Below, one piece after another: positions 51,906 through 63,982 of a stretch of 64,000 nucleotides of DNA. Numbering within the stretch: the stretch's first letter is position 1; every line of letters begins with the position of its first letter. The translations under genes and the position numbers were made by a program. This DNA is from Talaromyces rugulosus (Eukaryota; Ascomycota; Eurotiomycetes; Eurotiales; Trichocomaceae), in the NCBI RefSeq assembly GCF_013368755.1, contig NC_049562.1, positions 3,100,001 through 3,164,000 of the forward strand. Reading direction: 5' to 3'. The notes under the pieces were generated by a model. It saw only the letters and a program-made list of their open reading frames with translations, had not been told where the DNA came from and did not search any database.

Positions 51906-52814
51906 TTACCTCGGAAAACCAATTTGATCGAGAGCTGAATCTCGGTTGATTAGAAAAATGAAAAGTCCGTAGGGAATAAATGTGTTGAAGAGCCAACTAA
52001 GAGTAGAAGCTTGCCCACGTCGAACGAAAGGCCCACGACCGCTAAGAACGTCGTCGACCACGTTTTTGGCTGCTACGTCGATATTCTGTTTGTTGGGGTG
52101 TACTATAGTCTTCTTGTGGCGGTCTATCACCGCGGTTATCTTCTGGTAGTATGATTTCGGGGGTAGCTCAATGTCCGCGATATTGGATGGGTCGTTTCCA
52201 CTTGTCTGGACACCACCGAGGATGACTGTGACAACTCGCACTCCAAGAGGTGCCAGCTCGAGACGTAACGTCTCGGAAATCCTCGTTCCAGCACACCTGG
52301 AGCTACTATATACACCTATATCAGAGTAAGTATAGCGAATCCTAAGAGTAGCCATAGAAGATAAATGTGGTCAAGACGTACCCGCCCATGCAAAAACCAT
52401 CTCGCTAGATACCGAACTAATGTTGCACATGACCCCTTTGGCTTTGATAAGCATTGGCGTGAATGCCTGCGCCATTGCAACAACGCTCCAGACGTTTGCG
52501 TCGTATACCCCCTTCGCGTCGTCGAGGGATGCGTCCAGAAGCGGTACTATGGCATTGACGCCAGCATTGTTGACGAGGATATCGAGTGTCCCTCCCGTGC
52601 GTTTCGCAACGGCATCCGCACATTGACGGATGGATTCAACTGACGTGACTTCGAGTTCGATAATCTCTATCCCATCTATTTCACCTAGGGACCCAGCCTT
52701 GGCCTTGTTGCGTATTGTCGCGAAGACCCGAAAGCCTTTGGCATGGTAGACCATTGCCATTGCCGCCCCCAGTCCTCCATTGCTGCAACCGGTGATCAGG
52801 ACCGTTTTAGACAT
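51906..52814 (-). CDS. AYR1-like short-chain dehydrogenase/reductase
   Basis: Two exons on the minus strand, 52814-52382 and 52315-51906, joined across a 66-bp intron (GTACGT...ATATAG, branch CTGAT), give 280 residues. The classical SDR fold is clear: TGCSNGGLG at 8-16 for NADP(H), NNAG at 82-85, catalytic Ser134 in NISS, and Tyr147. The middle and the C-terminal ISETLRLELAPLGVRVVTV block resemble fungal 1-acyldihydroxyacetone-phosphate reductases, which make lysophosphatidate at the ER or lipid droplets; a hydrophobic stretch near residues 250-265 could aid membrane contact. The YxxxK motif reads YSSSR, so the catalytic Lys (151) is Arg, which casts doubt on ordinary activity. The start at 52814 is chosen because the Rossmann strand begins there; an upstream in-frame ATG at 52922 would add 36 unconserved residues. 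Confidence 0.85.
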
Positions 52815-53934
52815 TCTGACACTCTGGGAGGGCCGAGCGTATCTGGATACGTGGTCGACAGTTTGAATTGGGTGACCTGAAGAACAGGTGGGACTCCATT
52901 TATATACATGACATATGGGCAATGGGTAGAATACATATAAACGGACTCCGGCGAGCCAACCCCATCGCTGTTGTCAAGGAGATTGAGACGGAAGCACGAT
53001 AATATATTCCGTTCCATATAAAATCCACTAGGCAATATGTAACACTCCTATTATACGCGGATGAGATTCCGGCGGGATTACCCCCGGTCCCTCCGGCTCC
53101 TCCGGTTCACTGACTACAACGGTCGCTGTGCGAGACACGCTTTGCAGTGAGGATATTGTATTTTTTTCTTGCTGCAGTGACTTGTTTGAAATAAAGGTGC
53201 TGGCAATGTCTTTCTTCACTGTTAATGTTTCCGTGGGCGGATGCTTCCCATATATTGTATCCAATAAGAAACATGTTCTGCTGCCAATCCTCTTTAAATG
53301 AAACCCTGGTGATAATAAGCTTTATGTCTTCCCTGGGGCATGCCTTGCCCGGTTACATGGGGTGTCCCACAACCTCGAGTTCGGTGGAGATGACTCTTCT
53401 CGGTCCATTTTGTCTTGGAGCAACTGTCAGTTGTGGTATCGCTGGGTTATACTTTCTCGCTTCGTGTGTGCGTGTGTTGGGGCTGGGTGGTTTGGTGACT
53501 ATCGATTCGTTATACCAACGAATCAATTATATAGATATATCAATCAGTTGATTGATCGATTCATATGTATAAATGTATATATATTAGAACATCGACCACT
53601 AGGGTGAGTTTCCACAGATACTAGAAGAATATATGAAGTAATCCGCAGGCAAAGGCCCAAAGCAGAAACGACGTGTCCGGTATTGGAATGCTCATAGCAA
53701 CAATGAGGTCGGTCAAAGACAAGTGAGTGCATCAAGGACCAGGAAGGAGTCAGCAGTGGGGCCGCCGAGCCTATCAGCACCACCGAGTTTGGCATAAGTA
53801 AGCATCTCCGCCACCTCACGTCTTTCCTCCCGAACCCAGACCGCCGAACTATACCCTTTTTTTTTATTTTTAAAGAACAGTCGAACCAAGCAGCCCGGCC
53901 CAGGATCAATATTAACCAAAAAGACCAGAGGAAA
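52815..53934. promoter_or_regulatory. Divergent promoter region between the SDR gene and HEM2
   Basis: About 1.1 kb of mixed composition separating two divergently transcribed genes. CCAAT pentamers lie at 53261-53265 and 53284-53288 (plus strand), about 650 bases before HEM2. Fungal heme genes are known to be under CCAAT-binding-complex control, but the distance makes a role uncertain. Pyrimidine-rich DNA and a T9 run precede the HEM2 start. Short open frames here (for example 53225-53551 and 53028-53264) show no recognisable protein features. Confidence 0.5.
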
Positions 53935-55155
<1,221 letters not shown>

Positions 55156-55428
55156 ACAGATTTCGCTCCATTCTTTTTTTGATATAATGATGACTTGTAA
55201 CGTTTCATGCAATACATACATATAATTGGCCGCAATGTTGAAAGAAAAAAAGAGACAGAAACGAACCCAAAAAAAATAAAAAAATCATCTCTCATATATA
55301 CATTTCATATACCATTTCATATACCCATGATTCCAAATCCTTCTCAATATACCGATGCACCTTCCCAAACTCCTAAATAGTCCTGTTAACATCTCTTTCC
55401 AAAAGAGAAATCAAGTTCAGCCACAGCA

Positions 55429-57566
55429 TCACATGTAGCTGGGTTTAAGTCCTTGGAAGCCATATGCAACAATGTCCGACTTGACCACTTCGCCTGGAGC
55501 AACGTATGCGCCGCGCCGAAGTCGCACACCAGGATATATAGTACAATTGGCACCCACATAGCAATCTTCTTCGATGGTTACGGAGCGACCTTGATAGCGG
55601 CTCTGGGACCCTTTGCGTTCTTGCATGTTGGCATGCGCCATCGAGCTAAGAATCGTGACATTCGGGCCGATCCATGTGTGCGCGCCAATATGGATGGGGC
55701 AGTCATCAATCATGGAACAGTTTTCGGATATCATCACATCTTCGCCGACGTGGATATTGAAGCCGTAATGGCAGTGGAGGGGGGCTTCAACAACTGCCCC
55801 TTGGCCGATTGACCCGGTGGGCCGAGCGGAAGGAGACCCCGACGGTGATGTGCTGACTGGAGGAATAATCACTTCTCTAAGCAAGCGATTTTGTTCTTTC
55901 GAGCTAACCCCAGTAGGTGGGTTGCAAGCATTGTTGAACCGCCACAAGGCTGCTTTGCAACGATCCCTGTCTTCGACTAACTGTGTGTCGAATGGCCGAT
56001 AAAGTTCTCCATGGATCATCTTGTCTCTTTCAGTGTCCTCCCCAGCATTTGGACGGGCAGATAATTGATGTTCAATGCTGAGTGCCATACGAGCTTGCGT
56101 CTGGGGGCTATTTGTATCCATAGAGGTGACATGGGGAGGTCGTTGATCCACACCACTTTGAAAGATGGGCATGCCGGGTTTAGGATGTGAACTTTGCTGT
56201 GGAAGTTCGCGAATGGGCGGGACGACGTGATAATCTGCCTTGGGCTGTCCTTCCCGAGAAAGCTCATGGATTGAGGGCACTTCACGATAGTCGGACTTGG
56301 TCATATGTTCTGGCAGGTAAGACGGGTGAGTGGCACCTGGCCAGCTCCTCTTTGACCAAGATCCTCGGGGAGCGCTGACGGGAGGTGGGTTATTTATAAA
56401 CTGACTCGCCGGACGATCGGGATCCTCGACGACAATCGATCTAACCTTGGCTATCTCAGCTTGCGGTGTGGGGACAGAGGTTCTGTCATGGCGTGGCGTG
56501 TTCATATCTTGAATGAAATGAGTGCTGGTATCCGAGTAGCCGTCTTTAGATTGCAGAGGTATTGGGCCTTTTGAGCTGGACGGCTTCTGCCAGGTATTTC
56601 TAGAGGAATAGCCCTCGCAGACAAATCCACCGCGAATGCAATTGTTACCTTGAATAAAATGGTACATTAGACAGGCCGAACCAAAAAAAAAAAAAAAAAA
56701 AAAAAAAAACCGAGGGTAAGCTTACATGACGGATGCTGTTCATCACATTTCTTCTTTCTTCTTCGGCAAGTCATGCATCCGGTCTTGGTTCGATTGCTGA
56801 AGACGCGTTTTCTCTTGGGCCCAACCTGAACGGCTGATTGCGTCTTGTCGGAGGCATAGGGGCCGAAAGGCTGCTGTTCAACTTCGGCTGATTCGGAAAG
56901 TGTACCATCCCCCCATGCTCTTTGGTCAACGGACTCTGTAGTGTGGGCTTCGCGCTGCAGAGCTTCGGCAAGCTGGGCATCCGACGTATCCATGTTCTGG
57001 GCCTTTTGGGCCTGACTGACCAGATGAGAGTCATAATCTTGCCAGGGACCAGTATTGCCGGCATTGCCATGCTCGTCATGAGCGTCTACGCGGGGGTAAT
57101 CGGAAACAGGGCGACTGGGATGCTCATGAATGGTTTGGATCGAATTGGTCTCGGGTTGTAAGGAGATGTCGATGGCGCTTTCTGATCGGCGATGAGTGTG
57201 CTCCTGGGCATGACGGCCATCGTGCAAGTCTTGGCGCAATGGCGGCTGATCGCTGGATTCCGAGCGCTTTCGTTTGTTCTTAGTTGCTCCGTTATAAGAC
57301 TGGGACGACGAGCGGTGGGAGCGGTTGTCGTCTTGATCCCCAGCCGAATAGAGCCCATCGAGAGGGCGTTGGTTGAAGCCATTTGAATTCCGACCGCCGT
57401 CGACGGGGTCGCTGTTCAGATTGGCAGCAGGCGCCGGGGCGTGAGACGCCGTCTCCTTCCCGTTGACAGCCGTAAAGCGCGGCGGGCCGTGTTCAGAGTG
57501 TTGCTGAGCACTTTCCGCGCTGTAGGCGCCATTACCGACCGAAGTCAGCGGTGCGACAGCAGCCAT
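55429..57566 (-). CDS. Zn2Cys6 regulator fused to a maltose-acetyltransferase-like hexapeptide domain
   Basis: Two minus-strand exons, 57566-56726 and 56648-55429, with a 77-bp intron (GTAAGC...TTCAAG, branch CTAAT) that contains a T27 run on the coding strand, give 686 residues. Residues 1-255 are low-complexity and polar, ending in a basic KRKR stretch. A perfect binuclear zinc cluster follows with Cys264, 267, 274, 281, 284 and 291 (CX2CX6CX6CX2CX6C); the intron splits the codon of Cys281, so the finger forms only after splicing. After a disordered linker comes a Mac-type domain (about 488-542, ERDKMIHGELYRPFD) and a left-handed beta-helix of hexapeptide repeats (about 559-674). His619 in SSMAHA is the best candidate for the acetyltransferase catalytic His. 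It is probably a nuclear DNA-binding protein with an acetyltransferase or sensor fold; the target and substrate are unknown. Confidence 0.88.
56683..56709. repeat. A27 homopolymer inside the regulator intron
   Basis: An uninterrupted run of 27 A (T on the coding strand) between the 5' splice site and the branch site of the 55429-57566 gene. Its length is likely polymorphic and prone to sequencing error. Confidence 0.9.
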
Positions 57567-58248
57567 GGGTGAAATATTGTTGTGTGGAACCGGCCACTTG
57601 TGGACTGGGGGCGTCGTTTAGTATGCTTCGTCCGATATGCTCTTCTTCGTCGCGTCTCTTGTATGTAGATGGTGAGAGGATTCTATGTATGGTAACCTGA
57701 ACGCGGTCTCAGGGCTTGTATAAAGTGGAACGATACATTGAACCAAGCTCACTCTCTTTTAGAAGCAATCGAGTTGAAGAAGCAATGGGTTTTGTGTCTT
57801 TCTTTTCTGCTGGTAGGTCGAGATATATCGATAGAGGTAAGAATGAAACGGAATGGGAGTCGCAACAGCAGGTCTGCGGCGCAGGAAGGATGGAGGGAGG
57901 GGAGAACGGCGGCAATGGCAGGTCGACGGGCCTGCGTGCCTGTCCGGCATGTTATAAGGCAGGAGGCAGGTGCGCTGGGGGAGGCAGCTGCAACAGTGCG
58001 AGCAGGCTAGCGCTGGGAAGGAGGGGAGGGGCGGGCCGGCGGGCGCTGTGCAAGCGCGCGAAAGGGAGTCAGGCAGGCGTGTTGGCGCGCGATCGGCGCT
58101 GCGAGTGGTGCGCTGGCCGCGCTCATTGGCCCGCCGCGTTTCACCTCGCTTGGCGGCCTCCCATCGCTCCTGCCGTTCTTGTTTTCAAACCGTGGCTTCC
58201 TCGCTTGCCGGCGTGGCAGTAGCGTGGCAGTCGCCCGTGGCAGTCGCG

Positions 58249-58311
58249 GGTGTGCGAGTGCGGGTGCGGGTGCGGGTGTGTGTGCGTGTGCGTGTGCGTG
58301 TGAGCGTGTGG
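58249..58311. repeat. GT-rich microsatellite
   Basis: Imperfect (GTGCGG)n followed by (GTGTGC)n and GT units over about 63 bases. It lies in the CpG-rich spacer between two divergent genes. Confidence 0.85.
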
Positions 58312-59104
58312 ACGTATCTGCGGGAAGTCGCGGGCGGGGAAACAGGCAGGAAGCAACCAACTGGTACCAGTAGTACCATTGGTACTACCGGCCGCCGCGC
58401 GCCAGGGCGGCACCGGGTGACCGCCGGCCGCAGTTGGGGCGCTAAAGCAGCTCAACAATCGTGGTCACTCGACTAGGCGAGGGCTAGGCCTCCTATCGCT
58501 CAGCAACGAATAGCAGAAGAACACTATGGCTGGGTGGATGGGCGCATTCCGGGTGTGTTGCAGTTGTGTGTGCCAATCACGAGGCGCGAGCCCAGGGTTG
58601 CATGCGACGTGGAGACGAATCGCTGATGTGCGGCGGCTGTGGGCGAGCGAATCGCCGGCCCGCGTGTCCCTCCTCGGCACCGCCAAGTCGCCGCCTCGCC
58701 AATTTATTCGCCGTTGACGCCGCCCTGGCGCGGTTAGCAGCGTTTCACCTGGTTGATGATAATATTATTCTTAGCACCAAGTTTCTATTTAAATCTCTAA
58801 TAATATTAGCTGGGCCTCGCCAATGATCTGCGCATCATTCGTTATGCATTCAGTATAGCTGTATAAGTACGGAGTATTCGGTTTATATAATCACATCTAG
58901 AATGGGCCGATTTGAGTTCCTTCCCCCCCACATGTTCGAGCTAAGCCTGAAGCGGCAATCGCTGTCACCTGCATTCTCATCTCACCCTGCACCTTCCTTC
59001 TTCTCGCCTCGCTTGGTCCTCGTAGACTTGTAGTTGTGCTGGTAGTGGTACTGCGTGGTTAGGGAAGAGCCTCACCTTGTAGACAGTACTGGAGTCCCCT
59101 GCCT

Positions 59105-59415
59105 TCCCGAATTATTCTAGTAATAATTATTTTTATTTTAAATACTTTTTCCATTCTAATATATATATATATATAAACAAATAATTAAAACAAGTTCTAC
59201 CAAAATATCCGGCACTATTTACACGACCCCTTTTAACAAAAACACCATGGTGTTGAATGTTCTGCTGTTGGTTGCCATGTCTGTCAGGCCGCAATGGCTG
59301 ACTCAGCAGGACGGTGAGGCAGCCCTTGTTGATGCGAAACTCACTACTACAAAATTTAAAAATTAAAATTTTTGGAATAAATAAATCGTAAACAGAAGAT
59401 CGCCTTTTGTACTAG
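59105..59415. other. AT-rich patch of unknown origin
   Basis: Two AT-rich blocks (about 59110-59190, with a (TA) run, and about 59345-59395) enclose a 150-base stretch of normal composition. This looks like a small insertion or decayed element, but I found no inverted ends, duplicated target or coding remnant. Confidence 0.4.
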
Positions 59416-59699
59416 TAATCCATTTGGCCACATAAGCCAAGCCTTGGTGGCTCGTCAGCGCTGGTAGCTCTCTTCCCTATGTGTTTGTTTTGTCGTCGTC
59501 GTCGCGTTGACCGCCCCAGCTATCTCTGCCCCGCCTTCAGCTCTGCCACTGGCTTTCTTCGTTCTCTCTTCCGGAAACCCCACCACTTTCTGCGGCGGCA
59601 ATATCGAGATTCTCGCTGTTCGACCATCCTCACTGGATACACCCGCAAGACTAAAGCTTGAGTGACGCTGAAGGCGACGTCGCCCGTGCTTGGTGTGGA

Positions 59700-62600
59700 A
59701 TGTCTGTCTCCATTTCAGAGTTGGACAACACTGTCCGCGCCTTTTACGAAGGCAAAGGCGATGTGGTGAGCTCCCAACACAGACGCGAAATTCTTGCAGC
59801 CGCTGACCCTGGAATCTATCAATTAGCAAAAACAAGCGCAGCAAACTCTCACCGAGGTAGGGAGCCCTGTCGTCCAGTCCTTCTGCACCTCCGCTAACCC
59901 GTCCTGCCATCGACTAGTTTAAACAAAATCCCGATGCGTGGTTACTGGTGGGCGACATCCTCCAGGAGTCGTCGTACTCGCAAACAAAATGTGAGCATCC
60001 CGCCGCCCGATAGCCTTGCTGGGCCTCACTGACCTCGCAGATCTCGGCCTACAAGTCTTGGACGAGGTTATTATGACAAGATGGAAAGTTTTACCCCGGG
60101 ATCAATGCCAAGGTGATTTCTCTGCGACATGGACAACCCAACGCCCCTTCTGATCCCCTTCATAGGTATTCGAAACTTCGTCGTCAACCTGATCATCGAG
60201 CACTCCAAGTCGGAAGAAAAATTGAAAAGCGAACGCGCCTTCCTCAACAAGTTGAACCTGGTCCTCGTGTCCATCCTGAAGCAAGAATGGCCTCACAACT
60301 GGCCTACGTTTATCAACGAGATAATTTCCTCTTGCCACACCAGCCTTTCCATCTGCGAGAACAACATGGTCATCCTCCGCTTACTGTCTGAAGAAGTCTT
60401 TGATTATTCGCAGGATCAAATGACCTCAACCAAGGCCAAGAACCTGAAGACAACCATGACCCAGGAGTTTTCTTCCATCTTCCAACTCTGTTCAGAGGTT
60501 TTGAATACTGCGAACCAGCCCGCTTTGATTAAAGCCACCTTGGAGACCTTGTTGCGATTCCTGAACTGGATTCCGTTGGGATACATTTTTGAGACGCCCA
60601 TCATCAGTACCCTGATGAACCGATTCCTCGATGCGCCCGAGACTCGCAATATAACTCTCAAATGCCTCACCGAAATCGGAGGTTTACAGATTGGTCAGCA
60701 GTACTCGTATGACGAGAAACTGGTCCAAATGTTCACCGAGACTCTGACATGCGTGTCCAAAACCATCCCATTATCGATGGACCTAAAGAACACTTATGCG
60801 AACAGCAACTCGAGAGATCAAGAGTTTGTTCTCAACCTAGCACTCTTCCTATGCAACTTCTTTAGCGTCCATCTCAATGTGAGTCTCATAACTTATCCCC
60901 ATAGTCTGTGTATGTTTACTAACCCACCTTTGAATAGCTAATCGAGAAACTGCCCAACCTGGACTATCTAACCCATGCACACTTCTACTTGATCCGCATC
61001 AGCCAGATCGACGACCGTGAAATTTTCAAGATTTGCCTGGAGTACTGGACTAAACTTGTGCAGGAATTGTACGAAGAAATGCAGCAGCTACCCATCACCG
61101 ACATCAACCCTCTGGTTAGTATGGGTGTAGGTGGAATCGCCAACGGTGGTGCCCCGCACCCAAGCACCCTCGCCAACTATCCATTGCGCAAGCACAAATA
61201 CCAGGAAGTGTTGTCAAGTCTACGAACCGTCATGATCGAAAAAATGGTTCGTCCGGAGGAGGTCTTGATTGTGGAAAATGACGAGGGAGAAATCGTCCGA
61301 GAGTTTGTGAAGGAAAGTGACACCATTCAGCTCTACAAGACGACGAGAGAATGCCTTGTCTACCTTACACATCTCGACGTTATCGACACTGAAAGCATCA
61401 TGGCCGATAAACTTGCCAAACAAGTCGATGGGACTGAGTGGTCGTGGTCCAACTGCAACACATTATGCTGGGCAATTGGTTCCATTTCCGGAGCTATGAA
61501 TGAGGAGACGGAAAAGCGTTTCCTCGTCACTGTGATCAAGGATCTCTTGGGTCTCACCGAGATGAAGCGTGGAAAGGACAACAAAGCTGTGGTTGCGAGC
61601 AACATCATGTACATTGTTGGTCAATACCCTCGATTCCTCAAGGCTCACTGGAAGTTTTTGAAAACTGTGGTGAACAAGCTCTTTGAGTTTATGCACGAGA
61701 CACACGAAGGTTTGCTGATTCGATATTCACTTTTACTTTGGGGTATGAGCTGATCATTTTGGTACTTAGGTGTCCAGGATATGGCTTGCGACACGTTCAT
61801 CAAGATCGCCAACAAGTGCAAGCGGCACTTTGTCGCCCTTCAGCCAGGCGAAAACGAGCCTTTTATCGAAGAGATTGTTCGCAATATGCGGAAGATTACA
61901 TGCGACCTTTCCCCCCAGCAAGTGCATACGTTTTACGAGGCTTGCGGTTATATGATTTCTGCCCAGGGCCAAAAGGGTCTCCAGGACCGCCTGATAGAAA
62001 GCTTGATGGCACTGCCCAACTCGGCATGGGATGCCATTATTGCCCAGGCTAACCAAGACCCCTCAATCCTGCAAGATTCCGAGACCATAAAGATCGTTGG
62101 CAACATCATGAAAACAAATGTCGCTGCTTGCTCCTCCGTGGGCAGCTACTTTTACTCCCAAATTGGCCGAATTTACCACGACATGCTCAATATGTACCGT
62201 GCCTCGAGCCAGCTTATATCCGATGCCGTTGCCAGTGACGGTAAGTACACTATAAAGAATACGTGATTATCCACCCATACTAATTGTCTAGGAACCATTG
62301 CAACGAAAACCCCAAGAGTGCGAGGGTTACGGACTATCAAAAAGGAGATTTTGAAGCTCATCGACACGTACGTGCAAAAGGCCGACGACCTCGAAATGGT
62401 GAACCAGAGCATGGTACCTGCGCTTCTAGAAGCCGTGCTACTGGACTATAACCGCAACGTCCCAGACGCGCGCGAGGCAGAGGTCCTAAATGTCATGACG
62501 ACCATCATTCACAAGCTTCATGTACGTTGGACACCCAGGACTTCACGATTTTCGGTTAGAAGTAAAAGTTGTTTGGTATTGTCGTGATACTGACCTTTAA

Positions 62601-63519
62601 CAGAATCTCATGGACGATAAGGTGCCTCTCATTATGGAAAGCGTCTTTGAATGCACTCTGGAGATGATCAACAAGGATTTCCATGAATATCCAGAACACC
62701 GTGTCCAATTTTTCAAGTTACTTCAAGCGATAAACCTTTACTGTTTCCCTGCTTTGCTCAAACTAGACGGAAATCAGTTCAAATTCGTCATTGACTCGTG
62801 CATGTGGGCGAGCAAACATGACAACCGCGAGGTGGAAAACACGGGATTGGCCATGTGCCTTGAGCTCATGAACAATATGGCCGACGCTGATGTTCAAACC
62901 TCGAGTATTTTCTTCCGCCAATTCTACCTGCCAATCCTGCAGGATGTATTTTTTGTGCTCACTGATACCGACCACAAAGCTGGTGAGATAGACAAATTTC
63001 ATTTCGACCTTGGATGAAACATTTTTGGCTGATCTTTACAGGCTTTAAATCTCAAGCAATGCTTTTGTCGCGGATGTTTTTCTTTATCGAATCGGGTAAA
63101 ATACAGGAACCCATATATTCAAGCGATCAGGCACCTTCGGGAACCTCCAATAAGGATTTCCTACAGCAGTATGTCGCCAACATTCTTCAAACTGCTTTCA
63201 AAAACCTTCAAGAGTAAGCTTGGCTTTTCCCTAATCCTGTGACAACACGAGAATGTTTGCTAAGACTTTGCCTTGTAGAGTCCAAATCAAACAATTTGTC
63301 GTTGGGTTGTTTGCCTTTAATAACGACTTCAATAAATTCAAAACTCATCTCAGAGACTTTTTGATCTCTTTGAAGGAGTTTGCGGGAGATAATGCCGAGC
63401 TCTACGCCGAAGAACGTGAGCAGGCATTACAAGATGCCAAAGCCGCCGAGAGGGATCGGGCTATGAAGGTTGGAGGATTGTTGAAGCCGGCGGAAATGGA
63501 CCAGGATGACGATTTATGA
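59700..63519 (+). CDS. CRM1: Exportin-1 (CRM1/XPO1), nuclear export receptor
   Basis: Eleven exons: 59700-59765, 59827-59856, 59918-59990, 60041-60112, 60166-60878, 60938-61709, 61770-62240, 62292-62521, 62604-62982, 63042-63213 and 63279-63519. All introns are GT-AG, the phases agree throughout, and the product is 1,072 residues, the usual size. It is a HEAT-repeat karyopherin that carries NES cargo and RanGTP out of the nucleus. The N-terminal Ran-binding region and the central block [14 protein letters not shown] are highly conserved. The Cys in that block (about 495) is the equivalent of the residue attacked by leptomycin B in sensitive species, so this fungus should be sensitive. Exon 2 is only 30 bases. 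The ATG at 59700 is chosen because it gives the short fungal N-terminus. Essential in yeasts. Confidence 0.96.
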
Positions 63520-63982
63520 TTTGGTTAAGCCCTGCCGAATTGTTATTGTAGGCCTCGAGGTTGCTAGCATCCTCTGAATGGCAGATGGATGCAACGAAAA
63601 AAAAAAAAAAGAAAACTACAGACATCTTCAAAAAATGTGTTACCATCTACGCGCTGAGTATCTTCAGTGTTTCTTACCTTCTTTTTCTACGTCTGAGGCG
63701 AAGAAAGGAAGAGCAAGGCCAACCGTGTTTGCACGTAAAAACCCGCAATGAGGCGGCTGCAGAGGAGCTTAGAACCATATTATAGTTATCGAGCTATTGC
63801 TAGGATAAAACAATAAAATAAAGTTACATACAAGTGAAGTCAACGTCATTTAAGGTTTCAAGTTTAATTGGTCAGCGGGAGCCCCGCCCACCGAATCAAA
63901 CCAAGCTTTCCGTCCCATGCTTTTAACTCGAAGTCATCACCTTTTTCCTTTTCTTGTCTATTGCCACCGTGAATAAGGAAAA
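63520..63982. other. CRM1 3' region and spacer to the next gene
   Basis: It contains the CRM1 3' untranslated region with an A14 run at 63597-63610, AATAAA-like signals near 63814-63819, and a pyrimidine-rich stretch at about 63940-63960 that looks like the promoter of the gene to the right. The small open frame 63561-63785 is not supported. Confidence 0.5.

Larger units (their letters stand above)
57567..59699. promoter_or_regulatory. Divergent intergenic region between the regulator and CRM1
   Basis: A 2.1-kb spacer. From about 57880 to 58740 it is strikingly CpG-rich and opens several long frames on both strands that are composition effects, not genes. It contains a GT-rich tract (58249-58311) and an 8-bp inverted repeat with a 3-base loop (58370-58388). 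The motif TACGGAGTA occurs near 58867. An AT-rich patch with a (TA)n run lies at about 59105-59415. The last 250 bases before CRM1 are pyrimidine-rich, as in many fungal housekeeping promoters. Confidence 0.6.

Noticed and set aside
57716..58476. Long overlapping frames on both strands (up to 168 codons)
   Set aside because: CpG-rich DNA lacks stop codons by chance. The products are low-complexity Arg/Gly/Ala or Thr/His/Pro repeats that change character between frames.
59658..59699. Upstream extension of CRM1 to 59658
   Set aside because: That frame begins with TTG, not ATG, and adds residues absent from the family. The ATG at 59700 gives the normal fungal N-terminus.
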